The notes: generated by a model from the sequence alone, not told the origin. A DNA stretch of 50,786 nt from UBA6016 sp964568395 (GCA_964568395.1 CAZMPN010000014.1:1-50786), one strand, 5' to 3'. Positions 41,442-50,148 are shown, numbered from the stretch's first letter. A program made the numbers and translations.

Positions 41442-42661
41442 TTTATGCTTCCGATTAGTTCTTTTAGTTCTTTGGCGTTTTTTATTTCACCGTATCTTGC
41501 GACCATCCCTCTGGCAAGCCTTAACACTTTTGTCTCCACCTCGGCTTTCAAGGCTTCATCCTCTATGGACTCTATCTCCAGTATGTGCGCTACGCCAAGC
41601 TGACGCCTTGCCATCTTGCATCCCGCAAAGCCTACCGTCTCGCTCAAAATATCGCCGATTATCTTTTGCGCCAGCATTTTTTTGCCGTGTTCATTGGTAT
41701 TTGCCCAGTAGCCGCCATCATACATCGCCCCGCCGCCGCCAAGCAGCAAGGCTTCATATTTTGCGGCGAACTTATCCATCGCCTCGTACGCCATATTTTC
41801 TAGGTTCTTTGCGTACTCCGCTTTGCCTCTCGCCTCCATTGCGACCGCCGCCATAAGCAGGTTGCCGACTACTGCACCCAGGTCAAAGCCGATAGGCCCC
41901 AAAAACGCAAACTCGCTGTCGATGATGAATGTTTCCGTCTCGTTTAGCATCACCGAGCCAGTATGTAAGTCGCCGTGGAGCAGGGCCTCCGCTTTTGTCA
42001 TAAAGATATATTTGAGTTCCATCGCTTTGGCTTTGAACTCGCTATCCGTCTTGATAGCCTGCGCCGCCGACTCTATTAGCGGATTGTGCCTGTTCGTCCC
42101 GTTCTCCATATATGGAAAAGTAAATACAAAATCCTCTGTTAGTTTGCGAAGTTCCGTATTTGCGGCAAATGCTTCCGTCAGTTTTGTGCGCGCATGGCTA
42201 TCCATGCCAAATACCGAAGTCGCAAATGCCGTTTTGGCTATGAAATCCGTGATATCGTCGGCAAAACGAGGATATTTGACGCACTCCAAAATCCCTTTTC
42301 GCATGATAACGTGCTCTGACAGGTTGCGCATCGCTAATGTGTATTTTGTTTCATCGGAGTGGTGGATTTGGGGTATAAGATGCGGGGCGATCTCCTGATA
42401 TGCGAGCATGGAGCGAATCTCAAAAAGCATTCTCTGTTCGCCCAGAGGAAAACTCTCACCCACGCAGCGCAGATACGGCAGCGCTTGCTTGATGATGACG
42501 GAAGCGCCGTTAGATGGATTGTTCACGATAAATACAAGGTTTAGGTTGCCGTCTCCTACTTCCTTGGCTTCATATTCGCCGCTTCCAAGAACCGAGGCTA
42601 TCTGCGGCGTATTTTTGGCATATTCCACGACGCTTTTTATATCGAGTACTTCGTAGCTCAA
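41438..42661 (-). CDS. mtnK: Methylthioribose kinase
   Basis: 407 residues, protein-kinase-like fold. VGDGNLNLVFIV and VIIKQALPYLRCVGESFPL near residues 36-75 form the ATP site; LLHGDLHTGSVM near 225 is the catalytic loop and IDSEFAFLGPIGFDLG near 245 the metal-binding part. Phosphorylates methylthioribose, made from methylthioadenosine by a nucleosidase elsewhere. Starts TTG, with AAGGAG five bases upstream. Nine bases after rnr. Confidence 0.94.
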   Translation of the reverse strand: MSYEVLDIKSVVEYAKNTPQIASVLGSGEYEAKEVGDGNLNLVFIVNNPSNGASVIIKQALPYLRCVGESFPLGEQRMLFEIRSMLAYQEIAPHLIPQIHHSDETKYTLAMRNLSEHVIMRKGILECVKYPRFADDITDFIAKTAFATSVFGMDSHARTKLTEAFAANTELRKLTEDFVFTFPYMENGTNRHNPLIESAAQAIKTDSEFKAKAMELKYIFMTKAEALLHGDLHTGSVMLNETETFIIDSEFAFLGPIGFDLGAVVGNLLMAAVAMEARGKAEYAKNLENMAYEAMDKFAAKYEALLLGGGGAMYDGGYWANTNEHGKKMLAQKIIGDILSETVGFAGCKMARRQLGVAHILEIESIEDEALKAEVETKVLRLARGMVARYGEIKNAKELKELIGSIK

Positions 42662-42670
42662 ATCCTCTCC

Positions 42671-44614
42671 TTATCTCTTTGTATTTATCGCTCTTGCATA
42701 TATCTTCGTAGTGGCTATATTGACGTCTATGATCTCCGCCGTTATCTCGTCAAACAGGTGCGCTTCCTCTTCAGGATCCATAAATACCCTTGCGCCTTTG
42801 ATTTCGTCTTCTATCTTGGCTATCGTGTCTTTAAAGCCTTCCTCGTCTACGTCGGTTACTATCGCACGGTAAGAGTTGCCGATATTTTGCTCCGCCCATC
42901 TGACGAATTTGCGGTCGATGAAGTCCCATTCGACTTTTGCCACTTCGCGCTCCAGCCTTGAGACGGTCATCGTGACCGCTTCGATATCTTTTAGGATGTG
43001 CGCTTTGGCTTTGTCGTCTTTTTTGATGATGGTTTTTAACAGCCTGTGCAAAATAAGGTCGGAGTAGCGGCGGATAGGGGAGGTAAAGTGGGTGTATTTG
43101 TCAAACCCGAGCCCGAAATGCCCTATGTTCGTCGGCTGGTATACGGCCTGCTGCTGCGTGCGGATTATGAGCTTATCGACGAATTTCTCAAGCCCGCTCC
43201 CCTTTACCTCTTCTTGTATCCGCTGTATCAGCGCATGGACGTTGCTTGTGTGCTTGATGTTGAGTCCTAGCGTCTCCAAGTGTTCCATAAGGTCTTTTAG
43301 TTTTTTCGGCGTCGGTTTGTCGTGGCAGCGGAATATCCCGTAGTCGAAGTACTGTGCGGCGGACTTGTTGGCAAGAAGCATGCAGTCCTCGATGAGCGCA
43401 TGCGAGCGGGTCTGCTCCTCTATGCGGGTAGATACGATATGCTGCTTTTCGTCTAGGATCATCCGTATCTCGTCGGTGGCGAATTCAAACCCTTTTTGGA
43501 GCCTCTTTTCTCGTATTTTCGCCGTTAGTTCATTTAGCGGCATTAGCCACTCGAATACCCTCTCATCGGTCTCGTCCCTCGCCGGAGCGCCGTCTAGGAA
43601 CTTATCTATCTCGTCATAGTTGTACCGTCTTTTTGAGTTTATGACCGATTCGAATAGCTCATAATGGGTGACTTCCAATGTCTGGGGGTCTATCTTCATC
43701 TTAAAAGTGAAGGTGAGTCTATCGACGAGTTCGTTTAGCGAGCAGATATTCTCGGATAGGTTTCGCGGCAGCATGGGAATGGAGCGGTGTGGAAGATATA
43801 TAGAAAACCCGCGCCGTCTCGCTTCGGTATCGAGCGCCGACATGGGAGTGACGTAGCTGGACACATCGGCGATGGCTACATATAGTTCGTTTGCGGCGGT
43901 GTCTAGATATATGGCGTCGTCATAGTCCTTGGCGTTTACCGGATCTATCGTGATGAACGGCAGATGCGTCAGGTCTACCCTGTCCGGGTAGAGGCTCTTG
44001 TCTACCGTCTTCCCCCATGCTTCGGCCTCGGTTATGCACGCCTTCGGGTGCTCGTCTTTTTTGTCGTAAAGCGCTAGCGATATTTTCTCGTCCACAAACG
44101 GGTCTTCGATGACGCCTAGCACCTCTATCGGTTTTTTTGTAGCGTTGTCTACTTTGAGCACGGCGCCGTCGGGGAGCATTTTGAGCGACTTGTCTTTGAC
44201 GTCAAGGAATACGCGTTGCGACGTCTTTATGTTCCATACCGAGAGTTTCGCCCGCTCCTTTTGCACGATGCATACGGAAAACGGCACCGCTTTTTGGATG
44301 ATCTTGATAGGCACGGCAAAGGTGCGGCCGCGTCTTTGTTCGATGCGGGCGATAACGATGTCTTCGTCCTCTATGTTCCGCATCTCGTGTCTTGGGATAG
44401 GAAGGTCTTTTTCGCGTCCGGCGATCCCTTCCAAAAATCCAAGTCCGCTTCTGGTTACGTCCACAACCCCGGCTACTATCGCGGGAGGGAATTTGAGATG
44501 CTTGCCGTCGGGCAGTAGTTTTTCTTTGATGAATATATCGGCCTGCACCAGTTCGCTTCTGCTTAGATCTTTTTTGTCTATTCCAAATGTCAGTTTTGCG
44601 AGCAGTTCTCTCAC
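42671..44614 (-). CDS. rnr: Ribonuclease R
   Basis: 647-residue 3'-5' exoribonuclease. Cold-shock-like N-terminal domains are followed by the RNB domain with THLPFITIDPVNAKDYDDAIYLD near residues 220-242, including the catalytic acidic cluster, and YTHFTSPIRRYSDLILHRLL near 510-529. The C-terminal S1-like part is short. It is smaller than E. coli RNase R (813), as usual in Campylobacterota, where it is the main structured-RNA exonuclease. Starts in the end of the amidase gene (four-base overlap). Confidence 0.93.
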   Translation of the reverse strand: MRELLAKLTFGIDKKDLSRSELVQADIFIKEKLLPDGKHLKFPPAIVAGVVDVTRSGLGFLEGIAGREKDLPIPRHEMRNIEDEDIVIARIEQRRGRTFAVPIKIIQKAVPFSVCIVQKERAKLSVWNIKTSQRVFLDVKDKSLKMLPDGAVLKVDNATKKPIEVLGVIEDPFVDEKISLALYDKKDEHPKACITEAEAWGKTVDKSLYPDRVDLTHLPFITIDPVNAKDYDDAIYLDTAANELYVAIADVSSYVTPMSALDTEARRRGFSIYLPHRSIPMLPRNLSENICSLNELVDRLTFTFKMKIDPQTLEVTHYELFESVINSKRRYNYDEIDKFLDGAPARDETDERVFEWLMPLNELTAKIREKRLQKGFEFATDEIRMILDEKQHIVSTRIEEQTRSHALIEDCMLLANKSAAQYFDYGIFRCHDKPTPKKLKDLMEHLETLGLNIKHTSNVHALIQRIQEEVKGSGLEKFVDKLIIRTQQQAVYQPTNIGHFGLGFDKYTHFTSPIRRYSDLILHRLLKTIIKKDDKAKAHILKDIEAVTMTVSRLEREVAKVEWDFIDRKFVRWAEQNIGNSYRAIVTDVDEEGFKDTIAKIEDEIKGARVFMDPEEEAHLFDEITAEIIDVNIATTKIYARAINTKR

Positions 44615-45216
44615 TTTGTATTTTCCTTGGCGTGTTTATCTGTGGAGAGCATGGCGCCCAAAAGCCCAAAATCGAAATTCCACGGGTCGGATTTGCGCTG
44701 GGGCGCTATATCTGAGTGTCCTACGATATATCTAATGTCGTGTCTGCTTTTTATATCCAAAATCAGCTTCGCAAGCGACAAATATTGCTCCTTTGTCGGG
44801 TAGTCTATTTTGGAGTTTATGAGTTCTATACCAATAGAAAAAGCATTCACGCCCTCTCTGCCGTCTTTCATCCGGCTTTTGCCTGCGTGGTGAGCCAAGT
44901 CGTTTTCGTCGGCCATTTTGTATATAGTCCCGTTTCTATCTATCATATAGTGGGGGGATACGCTATATTTTTTGAAGACGTTGTATAGGTTCTTGGGGTC
45001 ATAAGCCTCGCCTTCTATGCAGTAAGCGGTATGTACGACTACCGTATCCACGGCTCTCGTGCCTTGCCACTTTTCTATACCGAAGTCGGCCGGCATGGAT
45101 ACGTATACCAAAGGCTCTTTATGTTTTTTGGCTTCATAGCTAGGCGCGCTATCCTGTCTTACCGAACATCCAACAAAAAATATAGCCAAGAAGACGGCGG
45201 CAAACAGCGTCCTCAT
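44611..45216 (-). CDS. Lipoprotein N-acetylmuramoyl-L-alanine amidase
   Basis: 201 residues with a lipobox FFVGC (Cys about 17). The amidase_2 fold is shown by zinc His in VVVHTAYC, HYMIDRNGTIYKMADENDLAHHAG, Glu in SIGIELIN, His in IVGHSDIAP and Asp in KSDPW. Together these give the zinc triad of AmpD/AmiD enzymes. As an outer-membrane lipoprotein it resembles AmiD, which trims peptides from peptidoglycan fragments in the periplasm. Starts in the stop of ppc (ATGA). Confidence 0.88.
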   Translation of the reverse strand: MRTLFAAVFLAIFFVGCSVRQDSAPSYEAKKHKEPLVYVSMPADFGIEKWQGTRAVDTVVVHTAYCIEGEAYDPKNLYNVFKKYSVSPHYMIDRNGTIYKMADENDLAHHAGKSRMKDGREGVNAFSIGIELINSKIDYPTKEQYLSLAKLILDIKSRHDIRYIVGHSDIAPQRKSDPWNFDFGLLGAMLSTDKHAKENTK

Positions 45217-47891
45217 CCGGTGTTTCTTATCCCTAGGCTTACGCCTACTATAGTGGAGGCTATCTGTTCGCCTAGCAGCTGTTTTTTGGCCTCGTCTTTT
45301 TCGTCGTTATATTTTTTGAGAAGCTCTATCTGGAAGATGCTAAGACCTGTCAAATAAGGCTTTCGCAGAAGTATCGTCTGTCTAAGTAGCTTATCGTTTT
45401 CGAGTAGTTCGTCTTCGCCTCTTATCAGTTTTAGATAGTGGAGCGTCCTTCTGTATTCGTCCACGATCTTGCCCCAGATGATGTCGCGCGTGTTCTCGTC
45501 TTTTACGAACTGGTTGTATAGCTTCGCGATAGAGAGGTCTATTTTCATAAAGCTCATTGAGATGTTGTCTATCGTCGTATAGAAAAACGGGCACTCTTTG
45601 AAGCTTTTTTGCAACGGCTCTATGCCGTACTCTTTGACCGCCGCCTCAAGGCCGCTGCCGACTCCATACCAGGCCGTAAGGATAGAGCGGTTTTGCGTCC
45701 ACGAGAACACCCACGGAATAGCCCTCATATCCTCTATGCTATCCATTCCCTTGCGTTTTGACGGACGTGAGCCGATGTTTAGCCTATCTATGAAGTTGTA
45801 AGGGGTAGCCTCTTTGAAGTAGTCGATAAAGCCCTCCGTCTCGTATACCAGTTCACGGTATTTTTTCATGGAGGCGTCCGATACCACTTTCATTAGCGCC
45901 ACAAACTCGTCTTTTTTGCCGCAGTCGGTTCTTATATTCTTCTTATCAAACAGCGATTTTTCAAGAAGCGCCGCTATCGTCTCTTTGAAGTTGTTTTCGC
46001 CGACTCTGCGGTTTAGATATTTTGCGCTTATCACCTCGCCTTGCTCCGTCATTTTGAGAAAGCCGTCAAGGCTCTTTGCCGGGCTGGCGAGCACCGCCGT
46101 GTGGGTAGGGCCGCCGCCTCTTGAGACGCTGCCGCCTCTGCCGTGGAACAGATGGAACTTGATCCCTAGTTTTTGCGACAAATCCACGAGGTTTATCGTC
46201 GCGCGGTTTAGTCCGAAGTTGCTGGCGAATATCCCGCCGTCCTTTGAGGAGTCCGAGTAGCCGATCATGATCTCCTGTTTTTTATCCCTATCCAAAATGT
46301 ATTGGTGATAGTGTTCATTTTTCCATAACTCTTCCATGATCGCAGGAGCATGGGCTAGATCCTCTATCGTCTCAAACAACGGAGTTATTGATACCCTTGT
46401 ATGTTTGCCAGGCACCCATAGGTTCGACTGTTTTGCGAACCATAGCGCTATCAGCAGGTCTTTTGAGTCCTTGGTCATTGAAAGGATGAAGCTATCCAGA
46501 ATGTGCTCGGATATTTCGTTCTTGCCCCATTCGATTTTGAGAAACGCCTCCACGGTCTTTGCGCTCGTCTCCGAGATTTTGCCAAACAGCGAGTTTAGGT
46601 CGATTTTCGGTTTTGATAGCGCCCAGTTGAGCGTATTTAGCTGGTCTTCGCGCGATAGCGTGAGAAAGTTCATATCACATAGCCCTAGATACGAGAATAT
46701 CTCGGCCGCCGCTTTGTTGATTACCTCGGCGTGGTCTCTAAAGTCAAGTTTTAGCAGGTGAAATCCGGCCGTCAGTACCTTGCTTCTAAACTTTCGCAGC
46801 TCCCTGCTGGATAGCTCGTCGAGGCTCTCTATCATCAAATCTATATCGGCCAGCAGCTCTTCAGGCTCATTGTATAAAAACTCCGGAGCCTCGAACGCGT
46901 TTATGGAGATTAGCTTGTTTTGGAGCTTTTTCCTCATGAGGGCGAGCTTGTTTCTAAAAGGCTCGTTCATATGCGGCTTGATGTCTCCGGTCAGATATTG
47001 CTCTTCCGTCTTTAGGTTTTCAAGCAGTTTTGGGTTGACGCTAACCTGTTTTGTGCTGATGGATAGGTCTCTTATCAGGTGCCCGATGTCTTGTATGTAG
47101 CTGTTTACGATGGTTTCCATCTGGATTTTCATGACCTTCGTCATTACCTGGTTTGTTACGAAGTGATTGCCGTCGCGGTCGCCGCCTATCCAGCTGCATA
47201 GCTTGACCACGTGGTTGTCCATTCTGCCCGCTATCTTTTCTAGTTCGCCGTGGATGTTCGTGAGGGCAGGGATTACCGAAGTCTCTATCGCGTAGAGGAG
47301 ATTGTCCAGCTCAAATAGCACCTCAATTTTTTCATCCCTGATGACATTCGTCTGCCACATTAGGTTGAGCTTGTATCTTAGGTGCTCGAGAGCGTTTTCG
47401 TCGCCGTATTTGAATATGCGGTAGAAGTCTTGGATAAGGTCGTGATGCGCCTCCAGGAACGTCCTTCTGCGCGACTCGGTAGGGTGTGCCGTAAACACCG
47501 GATAGAACTTGATCTCATGAAGCGTCTCCATGATATCCTCTTTGCTGAAGCCGCCGTTTTTGAGTCTGTCTACCGTTTCGTTCAGGTCTACTTTCTTGCG
47601 CCTGATTTCGTCTCTCTCTTCGGCGATGTTTAGGAGCATAAAATATATGGAAAATAGTTTGATCAGGCTGTTGATGTCGTCGTTTGTCTGCAGGATGTTC
47701 TCGAAGTTCACCTCTTCCTTGCTGCGAGAGTCGATGAATATGCTTCTAAGCCTCAAGAACTCCTCTTTGATGTTCGGAGCGAACTTGTCTATGAGGGTGA
47801 TAGTCTCTTCAAGTATAAAGTCCAGCTCTTTTTTGAGCTCCAGTTCCATTTCCAAAAATACGAGACTCTTATCTACTTCGTTATAGTCCAT
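45213..47891 (-). CDS. ppc: Phosphoenolpyruvate carboxylase
   Basis: About 892 residues from the ATG at 47891, chosen because GGAGA lies four bases upstream; in-frame ATGs exist at 47906 and 47927. Forms oxaloacetate from PEP and bicarbonate to refill the TCA cycle. Catalytic His is in FTAHPTESRRR near residue 130; IGGDRDGNHFVT, GYSDSSKDGGIFAS and FHGRGGSVSRGGGPTH are the active-site loops, and the C-terminus ends LGIRNTG as in most PEP carboxylases. It heads the coupled run amidase-rnr-mtnK-mtnA-aldolase. Confidence 0.96.
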   Translation of the reverse strand: MDYNEVDKSLVFLEMELELKKELDFILEETITLIDKFAPNIKEEFLRLRSIFIDSRSKEEVNFENILQTNDDINSLIKLFSIYFMLLNIAEERDEIRRKKVDLNETVDRLKNGGFSKEDIMETLHEIKFYPVFTAHPTESRRRTFLEAHHDLIQDFYRIFKYGDENALEHLRYKLNLMWQTNVIRDEKIEVLFELDNLLYAIETSVIPALTNIHGELEKIAGRMDNHVVKLCSWIGGDRDGNHFVTNQVMTKVMKIQMETIVNSYIQDIGHLIRDLSISTKQVSVNPKLLENLKTEEQYLTGDIKPHMNEPFRNKLALMRKKLQNKLISINAFEAPEFLYNEPEELLADIDLMIESLDELSSRELRKFRSKVLTAGFHLLKLDFRDHAEVINKAAAEIFSYLGLCDMNFLTLSREDQLNTLNWALSKPKIDLNSLFGKISETSAKTVEAFLKIEWGKNEISEHILDSFILSMTKDSKDLLIALWFAKQSNLWVPGKHTRVSITPLFETIEDLAHAPAIMEELWKNEHYHQYILDRDKKQEIMIGYSDSSKDGGIFASNFGLNRATINLVDLSQKLGIKFHLFHGRGGSVSRGGGPTHTAVLASPAKSLDGFLKMTEQGEVISAKYLNRRVGENNFKETIAALLEKSLFDKKNIRTDCGKKDEFVALMKVVSDASMKKYRELVYETEGFIDYFKEATPYNFIDRLNIGSRPSKRKGMDSIEDMRAIPWVFSWTQNRSILTAWYGVGSGLEAAVKEYGIEPLQKSFKECPFFYTTIDNISMSFMKIDLSIAKLYNQFVKDENTRDIIWGKIVDEYRRTLHYLKLIRGEDELLENDKLLRQTILLRKPYLTGLSIFQIELLKKYNDEKDEAKKQLLGEQIASTIVGVSLGIRNTG

Positions 47892-47974
47892 AAAATCTCC
47901 GTTCATTCTCTCTGATTTACCGTACATAATAGCATTTTTTGGCTTTTTGGTAGAGGAGAGAGGTTGTTTGACGG

Positions 47975-48313
47975 CTATGATTTGCTTTTTATTTCTTTGA
48001 GCGTAGCCTCGAAGCTATCCATATCCTCGCCTAGCGTATCCCATAGCACTTTGTCGTCAAGTCCGAAGTAGTGATGCGTCAATACATCTCTCATTTTCGC
48101 TATTTCACTCCATGGCACATCGGTGTATTCGCCTCTTATTTCTTTTGGGATTCGCTTGACCGCTTCGCCTATGTTCTCAAAAGCCTTTGCTGTGGCATAC
48201 ACTTTTTCGGTGTTGCCCGTGAACTCTTCAAAAGTTATGTTTGCCGTAAACTTTCTGATATTGTCGCATTCCGTCAAAATATCGTTAAGATATAGTCTCC
48301 AATCCCTAGACAT
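47975..48313 (-). CDS. hepT: HepT-like ribonuclease toxin (DUF86)
   Basis: 112 residues, all helical. The HEPN Rx4HxY motif is intact as R75-D-V-L-T-H80-H-Y82, so it should be a dimeric RNase; Y82 is the residue AMPylated by MntA in characterised pairs. FENIGEAVKRIP near 45-56 is typical. It overlaps the 3' end of the nucleotidyltransferase gene by eight bases, in the order antitoxin-toxin. Confidence 0.88.
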   Translation of the reverse strand: MSRDWRLYLNDILTECDNIRKFTANITFEEFTGNTEKVYATAKAFENIGEAVKRIPKEIRGEYTDVPWSEIAKMRDVLTHHYFGLDDKVLWDTLGEDMDSFEATLKEIKSKS

Positions 48314-48605
48314 ACAAAGCGTCTTTCATTACATAAGGTTTCAAGCCTTCTTTTAGCCTGCTCTCTCTTACCAAATCTACTTTGGAGTGGAGCTTTGCCT
48401 CTAGCTCACCAGCTAGTTTGAGATATGTAAAGATAGATAGTTTAGCCCCGTACGCTACTTCAAAAAGTATATCCACATCGCTATCCTCTCTTGCTTCACC
48501 TCTAGCCACAGAGCCAAAAAGCGCCAGAGAGTCTATATGGTACTTCGCCGCTAGTTCTGGCTTCATGCTTTTCAGAGTTGATATTATGACGTCTTTGCTC
48601 GGCAT
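48306..48605 (-). CDS. mntA: MntA-like nucleotidyltransferase antitoxin
   Basis: 99 residues. The minimal nucleotidyltransferase motif GSx10DxD is complete: G31-S32 and D43-V-D45 in LFGSVARGEAREDSDVD. These proteins inactivate HepT by adding AMP to its tyrosine. A TATAAT box lies 24-29 bases upstream of the ATG. The pair may act in phage defence or plasmid stabilisation; it is adjacent to the accessory two-gene unit. Confidence 0.88.
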   Translation of the reverse strand: MPSKDVIISTLKSMKPELAAKYHIDSLALFGSVARGEAREDSDVDILFEVAYGAKLSIFTYLKLAGELEAKLHSKVDLVRESRLKEGLKPYVMKDALYV

Positions 48606-48628
48606 CTCTTTACTCGTTTTTGGTTTTT

Positions 48629-48634
48629 ATTATA
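48629..48634 (-). promoter_or_regulatory. -10 box of the MntA/HepT operon
   Basis: TATAAT on the minus strand, after the stop codon of the membrane-protein gene and 24 bases before the mntA ATG. No -35 visible. Confidence 0.5.
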
Positions 48635-48648
48635 GCCAAAAGACATAA

Positions 48649-49176
48649 TTACTTTTTGATACTCTTAAAAAATGTATTAATTAAGCTCTCAAGGTCTCTA
48701 ATAACATGTCTTAGTGATACTAAAAAATTATAGCCAAGTATTAAATAGCAATAAAAAACTGCTAATGCAAAATATCTCTTTATTGGTATGTTGAATAAAT
48801 GAATGTCTAGAAAACTAAAACTAGACAGTGAAGTTTGGAAAATGGTTATTGTGATAATAAATGCAAAAAACAACATCATTGCTTTCAAAGCAATAATTAA
48901 TCTTGCAAACAATGGGCGAATAAAAAAATTCAAGTTATCTTTCTCTAATAACGATTTAACAAAGTCACTCTCTTTGTTTGACAACATTTGAATTGCAAAT
49001 GGCACAACCGCAATAACAAACCCAAAAAGACCGGATATTAAGCTTACAATGAAAGATTGAATATTGTTATTCTTTAATATTGAAATGTATAAACTCAAAA
49101 TTCTTTCATCTGCAAAAGCCATAACAATAACAACAAAAGCCAGAAAATGCTTTCTATAGAATATCTTTTTGTTCAC
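48649..49176 (-). CDS. Four-helix membrane protein, RexB-like architecture
   Basis: 175 residues starting GTG, with AAGG six bases upstream. Hydrophobic segments lie near residues 11-32, 41-65, 93-113 and 134-154, with a charged amphipathic stretch (SNKESDFVKSLLEKDN) between the second and third and a short basic tail. The layout of two helices, cytoplasmic amphipathic linker and two helices is that of lambda RexB (144 residues), an ion channel that depolarises the cell in phage exclusion. No convincing sequence identity can be claimed by eye. The start lies 23 bases inside the upstream gene. DNA is visibly richer in A and T than the flanking core genes. Confidence 0.75.
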   Translation of the reverse strand: MNKKIFYRKHFLAFVVIVMAFADERILSLYISILKNNNIQSFIVSLISGLFGFVIAVVPFAIQMLSNKESDFVKSLLEKDNLNFFIRPLFARLIIALKAMMLFFAFIITITIFQTSLSSFSFLDIHLFNIPIKRYFALAVFYCYLILGYNFLVSLRHVIRDLESLINTFFKSIKK

Positions 49177-50068
49177 TGTATGCCTTAATCATTTCTCGAT
49201 ATACATTTTTTGAATATTCTAAACGCTCCATATTTTGTAATTCAGAAATATCTTCCAAGCTTGTAAAATCTATTTTTAAAAATACCAAATTTTTAAATAG
49301 GGTAGCAGTATCACTCTGTTGTTTTTCGTCCAAATATTCTATTTTTATATTTCGCAATAAGTTTTTATCTTTATTTTGTATTGCATCCCTAAAAATATCT
49401 AATGCACTTTTCTGTAGGAGTTTATCGTTTTCAACTGATAGTTTTAAATCTATTGTAGAGTTGGGGTGTGTAATAAATTGATAAATGATACCATCTTCAT
49501 CCTCATCTTTATTTATATGGTTTTTAATGTTGAGATCTATTAATTCTATGGATTTAATATTTTCCATAAGCGCTTGTAGCCTGCCTAATATATCCCTATG
49601 ATAAAGTGGCTTTAATTCAATATCGTCATTATGTATTCCAAGCTTCTTTTTAATACCCCTTAAAAATGTAGAGCCAGAAGGGGCATTTGCATTTGTCTCG
49701 ATAAGCAGCTTATTCTCACTACTGAGATATACACAATGAGCTGGAGCTTTCGGTTTTTGTTTGGCATTTATATCAAATGTTTTAATCGCTTTTTGATCCT
49801 TATCCTCAATTAATTGTGTCGATAAATCTTTTGCTAGCAAAAAACAAATACAATTGTTAAAGATAACCTCTTTTGAAAAGATATCAATATTGTCAAAAGA
49901 GTCGAACCAAATTGATGTTTCGGCTTTATTTTTGTTTATATCTAAAACTCTTTTTTCTGATGAGGTGTCACTATCTAGACTTTTTGCCAAGTCTTGCAAT
50001 GCTAAATCAAATGTCGGCGCACCAACAATTCCCTTAAATGAAACACTATAAATTTCAGCTTTCCCCAT
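49154..50068 (-). CDS. Soluble 304-aa protein, RexA-like architecture
   Basis: Unrecognised family, 304 residues, no signal peptide or membrane helix. The N-terminal 110 residues look alpha/beta, with SIWFDSFDNIDIF and VIFNNCICFLLA; the middle has SGSTFLRGIKKKLGI (131-145) and IELKPL (150-155) before a helix, and the C-terminal third is strand-rich with a closing helix YSKNVYREMIKAY. The order of these parts, the IELKPL/VQIEPL-like segment and the final helical Tyr/Arg region recall lambda RexA (279 residues), from memory only. GAGGA precedes the ATG; TATAAT lies at 50113-50118. Overlap with the membrane gene indicates one operon and a shared function. Confidence 0.75.
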   Translation of the reverse strand: MGKAEIYSVSFKGIVGAPTFDLALQDLAKSLDSDTSSEKRVLDINKNKAETSIWFDSFDNIDIFSKEVIFNNCICFLLAKDLSTQLIEDKDQKAIKTFDINAKQKPKAPAHCVYLSSENKLLIETNANAPSGSTFLRGIKKKLGIHNDDIELKPLYHRDILGRLQALMENIKSIELIDLNIKNHINKDEDEDGIIYQFITHPNSTIDLKLSVENDKLLQKSALDIFRDAIQNKDKNLLRNIKIEYLDEKQQSDTATLFKNLVFLKIDFTSLEDISELQNMERLEYSKNVYREMIKAYSEQKDIL

Positions 50069-50112
50069 TGCTTCCTCGATTTTATAGTTTGTGAATTTTT
50101 GATGCTTTAAAA

Positions 50113-50118
50113 ATTATA
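50113..50118 (-). promoter_or_regulatory. -10 box of the two-gene accessory operon
   Basis: A perfect TATAAT read on the minus strand, 44-49 bases before the ATG at 50068. The expected -35 position overlaps the inverted repeat at 50134-50148. Confidence 0.55.
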
Positions 50119-50133
50119 CACCCCACACCTTTA

Positions 50134-50148
50134 TTGCCACTATGGCAA
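50134..50148. promoter_or_regulatory. Inverted repeat, candidate operator
   Basis: TTGCCA-CTA-TGGCAA, six-base perfect arms with a three-base centre, in the 148-base gap between the accessory operon and ilvC. It covers the -35 position of the accessory promoter and lies upstream of ilvC, so it could control either or both. Confidence 0.45.

Noticed and set aside
44109..44735. Plus-strand ORF of 208 codons over rnr
   Set aside because: Ser/Arg-rich shadow of the RNase R gene, which has full RNB motifs on the other strand.
48649..50068. Kiwa (KwaA/KwaB) defence system
   Set aside because: Kiwa also joins a four-helix membrane protein with a soluble protein of about 300 residues, but there KwaA comes first and KwaB is a DUF4868 protein. 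Here the soluble gene is first and shows no DUF4868 features that I can see.
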